From assembly GCF_029867415.1 (NCBI RefSeq), contig NC_081183.1, forward strand, positions 119,092,514-119,156,513: a stretch of 64,000 nucleotides of DNA, written 5' to 3'. Positions within the stretch are counted from its first letter, which is position 1, and each line of letters begins with the position of its first letter. Below the pieces are notes generated by a model, which saw nothing but the letters and a program-made list of their open reading frames with translations, was not told where the DNA came from and ran no database searches. Of this stretch, positions 45,752 through 57,900 are shown piece by piece. The position numbers were made by a program, and so were the translations under genes. The DNA comes from Vicia villosa. Its lineage: Eukaryota > Streptophyta > Magnoliopsida > Fabales > Fabaceae.

Positions 45752-46395
45752 GCTGGCAGGGCCGTATCTTGAAGATGTTGGATCGGTTGGTGTGTTATGC
45801 CCATTTATGATGTTTGGTACCACATGTATAGTGTCAGTTCATTCATATGCATGATTTTCATAACATGATTGAATGTGTTTCAGTGTTATGAAGTGATGAT
45901 GTGTTGGTTGGGTATTTGTTGAATTGTCTGAATATAATACAATTGGGTGATTAATATAACTATGATGTGTTATTATTTATGATGCAATAATATTTGTTAA
46001 TTGCGACGAGACTCACCCTTACATGTTGTCATTTTCAGATTGAGGATAGCGGCTTTTACGACTTGGTGAGGATTAGCTCATGAGTCAGTGCGTTTAGTTT
46101 AGAGTCAGGTGTCATGCTATGATATTGTAACACTGGGGAACACATTGTTTTGAGTTTATGTTATGACTCTATTTGTTTTATTTTGATGTTTTAAAGGATA
46201 TAATTTCAAAGATATTGAACTATTCCGTATGACAGATTTTACGCTATGTTAACATGAGCAATTATGAATTGTATTGAATTTCTTCAGTGAATGCATGACA
46301 TAGACGTATGATGTTTGTTTTAAATTTTGAATTGTGGCACCTTTGTTTTCATGTACTCTAAATAATTTATTTAATTTGCCGTGGGGTTTAGAAGG
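45752..46395 (+). repeat. Element B 3' LTR, second piece
   Basis: It continues B's LTR after F and is cut again by D2 at GAAGG (46391-46395). AT-rich, without an ORF of note. The last eight bases of the LTR reappear at 59241. Confidence 0.85.
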
Positions 46396-47108
46396 TGTCG
46401 CACGCTCGCGAAAAATGAACAGAGTCGCCACCAATATATTTATCCCGAAGAGGGAAAGGAATATCAGAAAACCTAATATGGATAAGAGAAGGTCTTTCGA
46501 CCAGGGATAGGGTACGGGAGTCGGTTACGCAAGGGGAAGGTGCTAGCACCCCTCACGCCCATCGTACTCGATGGTATCCACCTATGTTTGTTCTATTCTA
46601 AGGGTGTGTTATCTAAGGCTTAATTACTAAGGGAATGCATGCAAATGAAAGAAAAGAAACACGGGGAAAATAGGGTTTATAAATAGTTGTGCTCGCTTAG
46701 GCCCCGCGACCTAATGCCTACGTATCCTTTTCAGGAATCAGAGCGCCGTAGTTCGGCTCTTTAGTTTTTGTTTGTTTGTGTTTTTTAGTTGAACAGTTAC
46801 ATTCGCACTCCGCTGCTCGACCTCTGGAGTCTTAAGCTGGGAATGGAGCGGAAATAACGTGTCCGATTAGGAGAAAAAATGCCCTGAAGGCAAGAGAAAG
46901 AATGCCTCGGAGGCAAGAGAGATAAGAGAGAAGATTGGTTTGTGTTTTTTATGTAACTTCATGATGAACAAAACCCAATACAAGGTTCCGCACCACTTCA
47001 TTACTTTGTTTAGGTCTGAGCCTTTATTAAGTGTTTTAGATGTTTTTGATTGGTGATTTTTTAAGGGAATTTACTTCGCGATTCGAATCACATAAAAATG
47101 CATAATGA

Positions 47109-47375
47109 TCGAGAAGCAGATTAGGGAATGAATCCCACTCACTTCTATCCCATTATGTAATGTTCAAGAAACAGATTAGGGAATGAATACCACTCATTTC
47201 TATCCCATTAGTTAATGTTCGAGAAACAGATTAGGGAATGGATCCCACTCATTTCTCTCCCATTAAGTAGTGACAGAGAAACAGATTAGGGAATGAATCC
47301 CACTCATTTCTATGTCACTAAGTGATTGAGAAACAGATTAGGGAATGAATCCCACTCATTTCTCTATCACTTTCT
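47109..47375. repeat. Five ~55-bp tandem repeats in the D2 LTR (also at about 55655-55915)
   Basis: The unit is built on GAGAAACAGATTAGGGAATG followed by AATCCCACTCATTTCTATCC. The part GGGAATGAATCCC is a palindromic hairpin-former. All five copies are present in each LTR. Confidence 0.85.
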
Positions 47376-49077
47376 TAATGTGATTCGCATCTTCCTTTAT
47401 TAAATGTTTTAAAGTTGAAAAGGAAAAGAAGAAAACTAGCCTAAAATGAATAAATAGCCTAATGTCATGATTATACCTAATTGTTAGGATTTTTCAAAGG
47501 GAAGATTAACCTAAAAGTTATGAAGATATTATAGGTCCTAAATCTAAAGGAATGAGGTCACAAGTGAGATCAAAATTACAAGTAAACAATGATACAAAAT
47601 TAGTGCAAAAATGACTAAAAGAAAGACTTGAAAATATAGTACAAAACTTGAAAGCACAAGATGCAAAATATAGTACCAAAAGTGAATTAAAGGACTATTA
47701 TTTTTATTGATTTTTATATGACAAAGAACAAGAATTCTAATCAAGCAAAAGAATTAAAATACAAGCCTAAACTAATATTTTTTAGTGATTATTTTCTATG
47801 TCAAAAACTAGTACTAAAGTCTAAAATTAGTAGGAGAAAATAGTATTTTATCGCCTAAAAGAAATTGGTAAAAAAAACTAATTAAACCTAAATAAAGATA
47901 TAAACAGGGGGGTGAACAGTGAAAATGGGATTGTTAAGAGTAACTGGGCGCAGGGCCCAACCAGGATAGCCCAACAGAGTTTGTTTTTTGTTCATGTTTC
48001 CTCAGCACACCAAAAATGGTGCATATGGGCCTTCAGGGGGTGTAGGAAGCAATTGGCCCAAGAGCATTATTTACATTTGATCCATATCTTATGTTTTTAA
48101 CTGATCTTATCTAAATCAGATTTTTATTGATAATTAAAACATTAATCATATCAGAATTAATTCTATACAATACAATTAACTAGGATTAACATCAATTAAA
48201 GAAAAATAATAAAGAGGGCTTAGGGTTGAGCATTTGTGACCTTTGGGATTATCACGTTCTTCTCCCTCTCTCACGTTCAGTCGGAACGGCGACGTCGAGC
48301 GACGGTTGGATTCTCTCTTCCTTCTTCTCCGATTAAATTTGACGGTGTCGCCACTGTATCCGCTTCACACTCTGTTTAATCTCTCTCGTACGCTTCTTCA
48401 ATTTCAGACAACGCGCAACTACCATCTCATCTTCTCCGACGGCACTTTCTGTGAGGTCGCTAAGTAGCGATGAATCGATACGCGAGGTGAACGTGCCGAA
48501 GAGGTGAAGTTAAAGATTTCTATGCGTGGAGGCTTCTTATGATTTTCAGGTATGGCTTGATGCGTACTCCTTCTTCGTTTTCGTCTCCAATTTACTTTCT
48601 GCGAATCTTCTTTTTTCTTCGGTCTGCTCTTTTCTGAATCCGAATGCGAGGCTGTTGTTGTTCGCAGTGAGGAAGAGCGTTGTGTGGCGTTGGTGTTGTT
48701 CACGGTGAAGAATAGTGAGGAGGATTGTTGTTGATAAGATTTTTACATTCTTGCAGATGAACCTAATAGAGAATTGAAGGTTCGGTTGATACATGATGAT
48801 GAAGCTATGACAGAAGGTTGAAGATGATGGAGAATGGATTGAGATGGTGATGAATGAAGGAAAGTGAAGAATGGCTCGGGTGAGTGAAGAGGTGAAGTTG
48901 AAGCATGGAGATGAAGGAGATTGAAACGAAATTGGAGAGTTGCAGAGGTGAAGAGTATGATTGAGTGATGATTGAAGAGGTGGAGAGAGTGAAGGGAGAG
49001 GGAGCCTGAAGCACTGAGAATGGAAGTGAGTATTTGAAGAATTGTGGAGGAGCTGAATTGAAGACTGTGGTTCTGAT

Positions 49078-49084
49078 TTATAGA
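49078..49084 (-). promoter_or_regulatory. TATA box of the D2 LTR (also at 57623-57629)
   Basis: The minus strand reads TCTATAAATC. The CNGTTR cluster lies directly upstream of it in element orientation, and downstream sequence is pyrimidine-rich. Confidence 0.55.
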
Positions 49085-49133
49085 AGTGATGAAGAAGATT
49101 CAAGGTTAGCTCAACTCTTGATTTTCTGATTTC

Positions 49134-49500
49134 TGTTATATTCTGTTGAGTTTCTGTTATCTGTTATAGGTCTGTTAGGGTTGTTAGGAATTGCTGGCTA
49201 TTTGTAACTGACAGTTAGGAATCTGTTAGACAGTTAGTTGTATGGTTAGAGGCAGTTAATTGGTTGTTAAGTTAGTTGGGAATTCTGTTATATGAATGAT
49301 GAGCTGGCAATTCGGTTAGGTTAGTTAAAATTCTGTTAACAGGTTGTTATGAATTGGTTATAAAAGTTTGTTACATGCGGTTAGAATGTTAGTAATTCTG
49401 TTAGAAGGCTAGGAACTGTTATGGACTGGTTTAGAAATAGATTGGAGGTTGGAAATAGTTAGGAGGATGGTTGAAAATAAGTTAGTTACCAAAACTGTTG
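49134..49500. promoter_or_regulatory. Cluster of CNGTTR (MYB-type) motifs in D2 U3
   Basis: I count 16 matches to CTGTTA/G, CAGTTA or CGGTTA on the + strand in about 370 bp. CNGTTR is the classical plant MYB-binding core. The cluster is duplicated in the right LTR (about 57680-58045). It could also be simple-sequence drift. Confidence 0.4.
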
Positions 49501-50689
49501 AGGTTAGTTACAAATAGGGGTTTAAGGGTTGAATGGGCATGTGTAGGTTTATTTTATGATGATACTGAATTGTGTATGGAGGTATTGTATTGGTTTGGAT
49601 TGATTATTGTGAGCTGAGTCCCTTTTCTTTTTGTATGCTACAGGTTTGTCTCTGAAATTTTATATGGGGTTTGTGACTGAACCGAGCTATATTTATGCCA
49701 ACTGCAGAACTGAAACTGTTAGACTATTGTTAACTGCTGTTGTCTGTTAAAATAGCTTAATGAAGCTCCCTTTGAATTGTTTGTGCAGGTCTGGCAGCTT
49801 TGGAGAAGACTGGTTTGGCCTTGGTTACAGGCATAGGGCTGATACTCTGATGGGATTTCAATTATGGAAGCCAAGTGATGTCACCTTGAAGGCAATTTAG
49901 ACTTAGGATAGAAACATAAATCTGCCTGTGAATGATAGGATGTAAATAGAAATGATATGATAACTTGAGACATTTTTTTATAACTGTCAGAAATTGTAAT
50001 ATTCTTGTAATAAATCAGAACCATCAGTTTTGTAAGCTTGGAACTTTGATTAAACTTTTGTTGATGTGTGGAAAAAGCTTTCAGAGCATCATTTTCATAG
50101 ATGTGAAACTTGGAATCCTTAATCATGATCCTCGTGTAGGTCAAACAGTGGGGGCATGGGGCCTTTAAAATTGTTTTGTCCGTAAAACCAGGTTTCAGAT
50201 GCATAGGCCGAACTGTCATGGACAAGCATACTAGAAGGTATCAATCCATTGGCTTGTAAACCTAGAAGTTGCTGAGACTTATTAAAGGCCTCCAATTTTC
50301 TCTCTTTGTTAATAACCTGACTATTGCCCAGAGCATTTAACAGAAATAATCGAAGTAATCATGGCCTGAATCTCTTTATTGAGCATTGGAGTAAATAAAT
50401 GAGCCTGTTCATCCTTCAGAGAAGAAAGCAATTTTAATAAGTTATCCTTATCCTCCTCCTTTTGTAAATATTCAAAGTGACAGACTTGTGACCCCAAGTA
50501 ATAACGCGAATTAGCCCTTGCCTAATGAATATGCCCAAATGTCGAGCCCAAAACTAAACTCTCGATCCAGTGAACTTCAAATTACTTATTAATGCGTGAT
50601 GATATGATGACTTAACGAAAATGCAGATGAAATGAGAAACATAAGCCAATTAGCAATAAAATTAAATGGGCAAATTTTGGGGTACAACA

Positions 50690-50705
50690 GCTGCCCCTAT
50701 TTAAT
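50690..50705 (-). other. Polypurine tract of D2
   Basis: The minus strand reads GATTAAATAGGGGCAG just before the 3' LTR, nearly the same as in element D. Confidence 0.6.
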
Positions 50706-50845
50706 CGTCTTAAACCTGAAAGTGAGATTGGCGTTAGCCTTTCGCGCATTCAAGGTGGAAGAAGATTAAATACTAAGTAAACCTGAAAATTTGCCCTATG
50801 AGAGATATGATCCGTTGGGGAAAAGATGGTGTCAAAGAGGAAGAA

Positions 50846-51815
50846 TGCATCAATTCTGGATTGAACGAATTAACTCTGGGTTAGAAATGAAATAAACATC
50901 AACTCTGGGTTGAAAAAGAAAATTAGGTCAACTCTGGGTTGGAGAATAAAGGGAAGTCATCTCGGGGTTGAATAAGAGGTCAACATCAACTCTGGATTGA
51001 GAAAGAAAAGGGGAATCAGTATTAGGGGGACAAGATATAGGCATCAACTCTGGGTTGAGGTAGAAAGTAAGAACATCAACTCTGGGTTGAAAACAAGGGA
51101 TAGACATCAACTCTGGGTTGAGAGAGAGTAATTCAACTCTGGGTTGAAAGGGGAAGGATGAACAATTAGAAATAACCGTCAACTCTGGGTTTAGTGGGAA
51201 AAGAGGATAATCAATTCTGGATTGAATAAAAGGTAACCTTCAACTCTGGGTTGAGTGGGAAAAGAGACAAAAGATAACCGTCAACTCTGGGTTGAGTGGG
51301 AAAGCAAGAAGGTAACCGTCAACTCTGGGTTGAGAGAGGAAAGGTGAAATCAATTCTGGATTGAATAAAGGATAACCGGCAACTCTGGGTTGAGTGGGAA
51401 AAAGAGAAAAGATAACTGTCAACTCTGGGTTGAGTGGGAAAAGAGAAAAGATAATCGTCAACTCTGGTTTGAGTGGGAAAGGACAACAGATAACCATCAA
51501 CTCTGGGTTGAGTGGGAAAGAGAAAAGATAACCGTCAACTCTGGGTTGAGTGGGAAAGAAAGAAGGTAATTGTCAACTCTGGGTTGAGAGGGAAAAGGTG
51601 AAATCAATTCTGGATTGAATAAAGGATAACTGTCAACTCTGGGTTGAGTGGGAAAAAGAGAAAAGATAACCGTCAACTCTGGGTTGAGTGGGAAAAGCCA
51701 AGAAATATCCGTCAACTCTGGGTTGAGTGGGAAAAGATAATTAACTCAGGGTTAAAAGATGAAAGGAAAGTCAACTCTGGGTTGAACACAAAAACATCAA
51801 CTCTGGGTTGAAGAA
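50846..51815. repeat. Minisatellite in the 3' internal region of D2 (about 29 copies)
   Basis: The unit is 28-40 bp with the core TCAACTCTGGGTTGAGTGGG and variable A/G-rich spacers. A higher-order period of about 253 bp is visible (51289-51540 repeats at about 51542-51720), marked by the TCAATTCTGGATTGA variant. Reading frames through it on the minus strand are only repeat translations. Confidence 0.9.
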
Positions 51816-52719
51816 AGATGAACATGATTGACTTTGGGGGATGACACCACAATGGTAACTCTGAGTGATCCAGTGGACTATCAATTGAATGCTTGTAGAG
51901 AACCCATCTGATGAGTAACTTGGCTTATGCTTCATATGCAATGTTTGATTTATTTTATGCACTTCGGAAGATGTGATGCAATGATTTCTATATGCAGTGT
52001 ACTGATTGATTAGGGTTTCTGCTTTGTGTGGGGAATAGATTAGATAGAGTTCTGAAACTCTGTTTGAGATTCAAGGTGAGGGGGATGCCCCTGCTTTATT
52101 GATGATTGGATTATTGAAGGAGATACGCCAATGAGAATGTAATGATATGTATGATGAATGTAAGATCATGAATGGAATGATTGTTTCCAAGATTCGAAGG
52201 ATGGATGGAGGATGCCTTTGTGGAAAGGTCATTGCTTGAAGGATAGAACTTGTGAAGGTGTTTGGCTTGACTCCTCGACACCTATCTCGATATCTGACAC
52301 TTGCTTGAAGGTGAAGAGATGAATTGTTACTATCTTGCCCCAGCTTGTATGAACTTTTGAAATGGGACCTTGATAATGCTTGAATCATGGAGATTGAAAT
52401 GGTTTGCCCCAGCGTTGATCATGGAATGAATGCCTCAGATTGAAAGGAACTCTTCCACTTAATGGATTCTTTAGGTATTTGCTTAGTGGATGACCAACCT
52501 TCCCTTTTGTAAGATTGCTCGATGGAATTTCAATGTTGAACTTTCCTTGGTATCAAGTACTTACTTTCAAGTTAGAGACAATTCTGTTTTGAAAAGGATA
52601 ATGAGAATGCAATGCACATGTTAATCTCAAAGAAAAGTTTTATTTGTCAAAATGTTGTACTGATACTAACACAAGTGACACAGCAACATTAGGAGTCAGT
52701 TTGACATGATTTCACAGTT
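51816..52719. other. Non-coding interior of D2, no feature recognised
   Basis: No supported ORF, RNA gene or repeat array. It lies between the minisatellite and the block shared with D. Confidence 0.5.
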
Positions 52720-53570
52720 TGTATGCTTTCAGAACGAACCCTGCTTCAATTAGGACTTTTTAGGGTTGTAACGTGGCCGGGTTCACGGTTTAAGAAACAA
52801 AGGATAAAGGCTCAAGTTCTACTTAACCCACCCCTTCTTCGTGATGTTCTCCAGTCCTACGTTCAGCTAGTTTGACACGAGTGTTCGCCTTTCAGGAAGG
52901 ATTGTAATGGATGAGGATCCTTTGCAACTTTGATGGAGGTGGCAGCCACCCTTTGGTGTTTTCGTTGATGATCACGACAACTTGTCCCTTGGAGGATTTT
53001 TGTTCTTTTGCTTTGTCTTTTGCTTTCCCTAATTTTTGCCTGGACAAAAGTTTCTCTTGATTTTGGTTTTCGTTGTCCAGCGGGATATGCCCTAATTTTT
53101 GCCTAAGTCATTTGCTTCAAAGCTTTGTTTTTTTTTTTGACTTAGCGGGCTATTGCTTCTTTTTTTTCTTTTTCTTTTGATTGTTCATGACTTTCTTTTC
53201 ATTCTTTTTTGTCTCGTTCGGGAACAAGTTGCATGACTTTGTGATTGACTTGATGAAAAGGTTGTGACTGCCTTCTTCTTAGTGAATGGGAGACATCCGT
53301 TATGGATTGTGCTCTTCTTCTTTTGTTGTGAGATATGAGATATGATTGATCCTCTGATGGAATACCTGAAAATCGAGCGCTCGGTCGCACTAACTGAAGA
53401 CTACCCTGCCCCTGGTTAAGATTGAGGGTTTTGTATATATTTTTTTTGAAAAGAAACTACTACTCCTTAGGCTCAAAGGGGTTAACAAAGGTTTCACTCC
53501 CTTATAACTCCGGTGTTTAGGAATTGAAACAATGCCTGTACATCCTCAGCAGGATCTTGTTCCAAAAGCA
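52720..53570 (-). other. Non-coding block shared with element D (see 23320-24120)
   Basis: Matching landmarks occur in the same order: TTGTAACGTGGCC, GGTTCACGGTTT, CTTCGTGATG, CAGCGGGAT, CTACCCTGCCCC, GGCTCAAAGGGGTT and GAAACAATGCCTGTACATC. Overall similarity is moderate while LTRs and minisatellites of the two elements are different. Confidence 0.7.
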
Positions 53571-54150
53571 TACAATTAGTGATTCACGTGTTTTTGATTT
53601 TTCTTCATTCTCCTTTTTTAGTTGCTTAAGACAAATGAGTGAAGTATCAATGAACATAATGACAAAGATGAAATGATTTGAGAAAAACATGTATGTTACA
53701 TTATTTTTATTTATTCAAACAGAATGAGTTTCTTACAATGAGAAGTACTTGATAACAACAAAAGTAATACAATTGAAAGTACTTTGAAGTAATCTAGACA
53801 ATGGCAGGCTTGGCCTTATTTTGATGCAAATGAAATGTTCTCTGACAAACATAAAGTCTTTAGGGTCCATTGGTGGAAGGTACTCCCATGAGGAGGCGTG
53901 GGGTCCTTAGATAGTAGCTTGATTTTTTCTGTAATTCCCCATGATTCTTTGTCGGTGAGCTCTTGTCAGATATCGGTGTGGAGGAATTGTCTTGTCTGAT
54001 CTGATGGAGAGGAAGAATGTAGGAGTCTTGGTAACCATGGATGCATATGCATGAATGCAAAAATGTTAATGATGATGCAAATGCAGTAGGAATCAGGATC
54101 AAGGATCAAGGCCTCTTGTGATAATAACTTCTCATGGTCAATAAGATATG
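53571..54150. other. Non-coding interior of D2, no feature recognised
   Basis: Where element D has its mini-gag, D2 shows no gag motif. A short minus ORF (53860-54102) has no recognisable similarity. Confidence 0.5.
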
Positions 54151-54402
54151 GTCGAATCCTCTAGATTCAGAGGTTCGACGTTGCATTCTTGATAACTAGG
54201 CGGTGCATAAGTCAAAGGTGGTCGAACCCTCCAGATTCAGAGGTTCGACGTTGATTGATTCTGATAGATAACTGATGTAGAACTTCTGTATAAGTCAAAG
54301 ATAGTCGAATCCTCCAGATTCAGAGGTTCGACGTTGATTCAGGATAGATAACCTTTGCATAAGTCAAATAAGGTCGAACCTTCCAGATTCAGAGGTTCGA
54401 CG
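54151..54402. repeat. Four hairpin-forming repeats in the D2 leader
   Basis: Copies at 54151-54179, 54221-54249, 54304-54332 and 54373-54401 each read GTCGAA(C/T)C near the left arm and GGTTCGAC on the right around an AGATTCAG loop, giving 8-9 bp stems; the C/T change keeps pairing as G-U. Spacing is 69-83 bp. In element orientation they are about 520-790 bases after the PBS. Confidence 0.8.
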
Positions 54403-54794
54403 TTGATTATGATAGATAGTATGAATGGGCATAGGGTGGGATGGAGGTATGTTTTCCTGCAAAACAAAATTTCCCAACCCCTCTCACAGGTATGATCTAG
54501 TACAAGGTAGGTCAAAAGGTCTCCAGCGTTAACAGTTCTCCTGAGACACCATCATTGTTGCAAATACATGCCAACAATGGTATTCCATTTGAACCTCAAC
54601 TGGTCGTGGGTCTCATGATCGCAATCAACAGAACCTGACATTCTGTTGGCGTCATGACTATCCACTCTGTCCTAGGTAGCCTAAGTATCACTCTGGCCTG
54701 GGTATTGGGCCTTTTACCTCAAATCAGTAACATCCCATCCCAACAGAATAGCATAATAATAATCATAGTATATGAAAATAAAATGCGATGCATA

Positions 54795-54846
54795 AAGAAA
54801 TAAAGCAATAAAGCAATAAAGTAATAAAGCAATAAAGCAATAAATA
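54795..54846. repeat. Short (AATAAAGC)n simple repeat
   Basis: About six copies of AATAAAGC with one variant, within the D2 leader. Confidence 0.8.
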
Positions 54847-54918
54847 AACACCCAAAGAAAAGAAAACAAACACAAGCTAGAATCGACTCGCTAAGAATGG
54901 ACCAGCACAGGTCTATCA

Positions 54919-54938
54919 CATCCCCAGCAGAGTCGCCA
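54919..54938 (-). other. Primer binding site of D2 (tRNA-Arg type)
   Basis: The minus strand reads TGGCGACTCTGCTGGGGATG, two bases from the right LTR. It is similar to but different from that of D, and both match tRNA-Arg with a few mismatches. Confidence 0.75.
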
Positions 54939-54940
54939 GC

Positions 54941-57900
54941 TGTCGCACGCTCGCGAAATGTGAACAGAGTCGCCACCAATATATTTATCCCGAAGAGGGA
55001 AAGGAATATCAGAAAACCTAATATGGATAAGAGAAGGTCTTTCGACCAGGGATAGGGTACGGGAGTCGGTTACGCAAGGGGAAGGTGCTAGCACCCCTCA
55101 CGCCCATCGTACTCGATGGTATCCACCTATGTTTGTTCTATTCTAAGGGTGTGTTATCTAAGGCTTAATTACTAAGGGAATGCATGCAAATGAAAGAAAA
55201 GAAACACGGGGAAAATAGGGTTTATAAATAGTTGTGCTCGCTTAGGCCCCGCGACCTAATGCCTACGTATCCTTTTCAGGAATCAGAGCGCCGTAGTTCG
55301 GCTCTTTAGTTTTTGTTTGTTTGTGTTTTTTAGTTGAACAGTTACATTCGCACTCCGCTGCTCGACCTCTGGAGTCTTAAGCTGGGAATGGAGCGGAAAT
55401 AACGTGTCCGATTAGGAGAAAAAATGCCCTGAAGGCAAGAGAAAGAATGCCTCGGAGGCAAGAGAGAGAAGAGAGAAGATTGGTTTGTGTTTTTTATGTA
55501 ACTTCATGATGAACAAAACCCAATACAAGGTTCCGCACCACTTCATTACTTTGTTTAGGTCTGAGCCTTTATTAAGTGTTTTAGATGTTTTTGATTGGTG
55601 ATTTTTTAAGGGAATTTACTTCGCGATTCGAATCACATAAAAATGCATAATGATCGAGAAGCAGATTAGGGAATGAATCCCACTCACTTCTATCCCATTA
55701 TGTAATGTTCAAGAAACAGATTAGGGAATGAATCCCACTCATTTCTATCCCATTAGTTAATGTTCGAGAAACAGATTAGGGAATGGATCCCACTCATTTC
55801 TCTCCCATTAAGTAGTGACAGAGAAACAAATTAGGGAATGAATCCCACTCATTTCTATGTCACTAAGTGATTGAGAAACAGATTAGGGAATGAATCCCAC
55901 TCATTTCTCTATCACTTTCTTAATGTGATTCGCATCTTCCTTTATTAAATGTTTTAAAGTTGAAAAGGAAAAGAAGAAAACTAGCCTAAAATGAATAAAT
56001 AGCCTAATGTCATGATTATACCTAATTGTTAGGATTTTTCAAAGGGAAGATTAACCTAAAAGTTATGAAGATATTATAGGTCCTAAATCTAAAGGAATGA
56101 GGTCACAAGTGAGATCAAAATTACAAGTAAACAATGATACAAAATTAGTGCAAAAATGACTAAAAGAAAGACTTGAAAATATAGTACAAAACTTGAAAGC
56201 ACAAGATGCAAAATATAGTACCAAAAGTGAATTAAAGGACTATTATTTTTATTGATTTTTATATGACAAAGAACAAGAATTCTAATCAAGCAAAAGAATT
56301 AAAATACAAGCCTAAACTAATATTTTTTAGTGATTATTTTCTATGTCAAAAACTAGTACTAAAGTCTAAAATTAGTAGGAGAAAATAGTATTTTATCGCC
56401 TAAAAGAAATTGGTAAAAAAAACTAATTAAACCTAAATAAAGATATAAACAGGGGGGTGAACAGTGAAAATGGGATTGTTAAGAGTAACTGGGCGCAGGG
56501 CCCAACCAGGATAGCCCAACAGAGTTTGTTTTTTGTTCATGTTTCCTCAGCACACCAAAAATGGTGCATATGGGCCTTCAGGGGGGTGTAGGAAGCAATT
56601 GGCCCAAGAGCATTATTTACATTTGATCCATATCTTATGTTTTTAACTGATCTTATCTAAATCAGATTTTTATTGATAATTAAAACATTAATCATATCAG
56701 AATTAATTCTATACAATACAATTAACTAGGATTAACATCAATTAAAGAAAAATAATAAAGAGGGCTTAGGGTTGAGCATTTGTGACCTTTGGGATTATCA
56801 CGTTCTTCTCCCTCTCTCACGTTCAGTCGGAACGGCGACGTCGAGCGGCGGTTGGATTCTCTCTTCCTTCTTCTCCGATTAACTTTGACGGTGTCGCCAC
56901 TGTATCCGCTTCACACTCTGTTTAATCTCTCTCGTACGCTTCTTCAATTTCAGACAACGCGCAACTACCATCTCATCTTCTCCGACGGCACTTTCTGTGA
57001 GGTCGCTAAGTAGCGATGAATCGATACGCGAGGTGAACGTGCCGAAGAGGTGAAGTTAAAGATTTCTATGCGTGGAGGCTTCTTATGATTTTCAGGTATG
57101 GCTTGATGCGTACTCCTTCTTCGTTTTCGTCTCCAATTTACTTTCTGCGAATCTTCTTTTTTCTTCGGTCTGCTCTTTTCTGAATCCGAATGCGAGGCTG
57201 TTGTTGTTCGCAGTGAGGAAGAGCGTTGTGTGGCGTTGGTGTTGTTCACGGTGAAGAATAGTGAGGAGGATTGTTGTTGATAAGATTTTTACATTCTTGC
57301 AGATGAACCTAATAGAGAATTGAAGGTTCGGTTGATACATGATGATGAAGCTATGACAGAAGGTTGAAGATGATGGAGAATGGATTGAGATGGTGATGAA
57401 TGAAGGAAAGTGAAGAATGGCTCGGGTGAGTGAAGAGGTGAAGTTGAAGCATGGAGATGAAGGAGATTGAAACGAAATTGGAGAGTTTCAGAGGTGAAGA
57501 GTATGATTGAGTGATGATTGAAGAGGTGGAGAGAGTGAAGGGAGAGGGAGCCTGAAGCACTGAGAATGGAAGTGAGTATTTGAAGAATTGTGGAGGAGCT
57601 GAATTGAAGACTGTGGTTCTGATTTATAGAAGTGATGAAGAAGATTCAAGGTTAGCTCAACTCTTGATTTTCTGATTTCTGTTATATTCTGTTGAGTTTC
57701 TGTTATCTGTTATAGGTCTGTTAGGGTTGTTAGGAATTGCTGGCTATTTGTAACTGACAGTTAGGAATCTGTTAGACAGTTAGTTGTATGGTTAGAGGCA
57801 GTTAATTGGTTGTTAAGTTAGTTGGGAATTCTGTTATATGAATGATGAGCTGGCAATTCGGTTAGGTTAGTTAAAATTCTGTTAACAGGTTGTTATGAAT

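Larger units (their letters stand above)
46396..50689 (-). repeat. Left (3') LTR of D2
   Basis: TGTCGCACGC...GGGGTACAACA on +. It contains five ~55-bp repeats (47109-47375), a cluster of CNGTTR motifs (49134-49500) and a minus-strand TATA (49078-49084). ORFs inside occur identically in both LTRs and match nothing I recognise. Confidence 0.9.

Noticed and set aside
47109..47375. CRISPR-like array of regular ~55-bp repeats
   Set aside because: The genome is a plant, the repeats are contiguous without unique spacers, and they are duplicated with the LTR.
48419..49103. ORFs in the D2 LTR duplicated at 56965-57560
   Set aside because: Present in both LTRs, low complexity, no recognisable domain; the region is better explained as LTR leader/U3.
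51240..51715. Minus-strand ORFs with repeated LNPELTVIFSLFP
   Set aside because: Translation of the D2 minisatellite; the periodic protein is a by-product of repeat length.
54151..54402. tRNA-like genes because of GGTTCGA arms
   Set aside because: No acceptor, D-arm or anticodon structure; only a T-arm-like hairpin is present.
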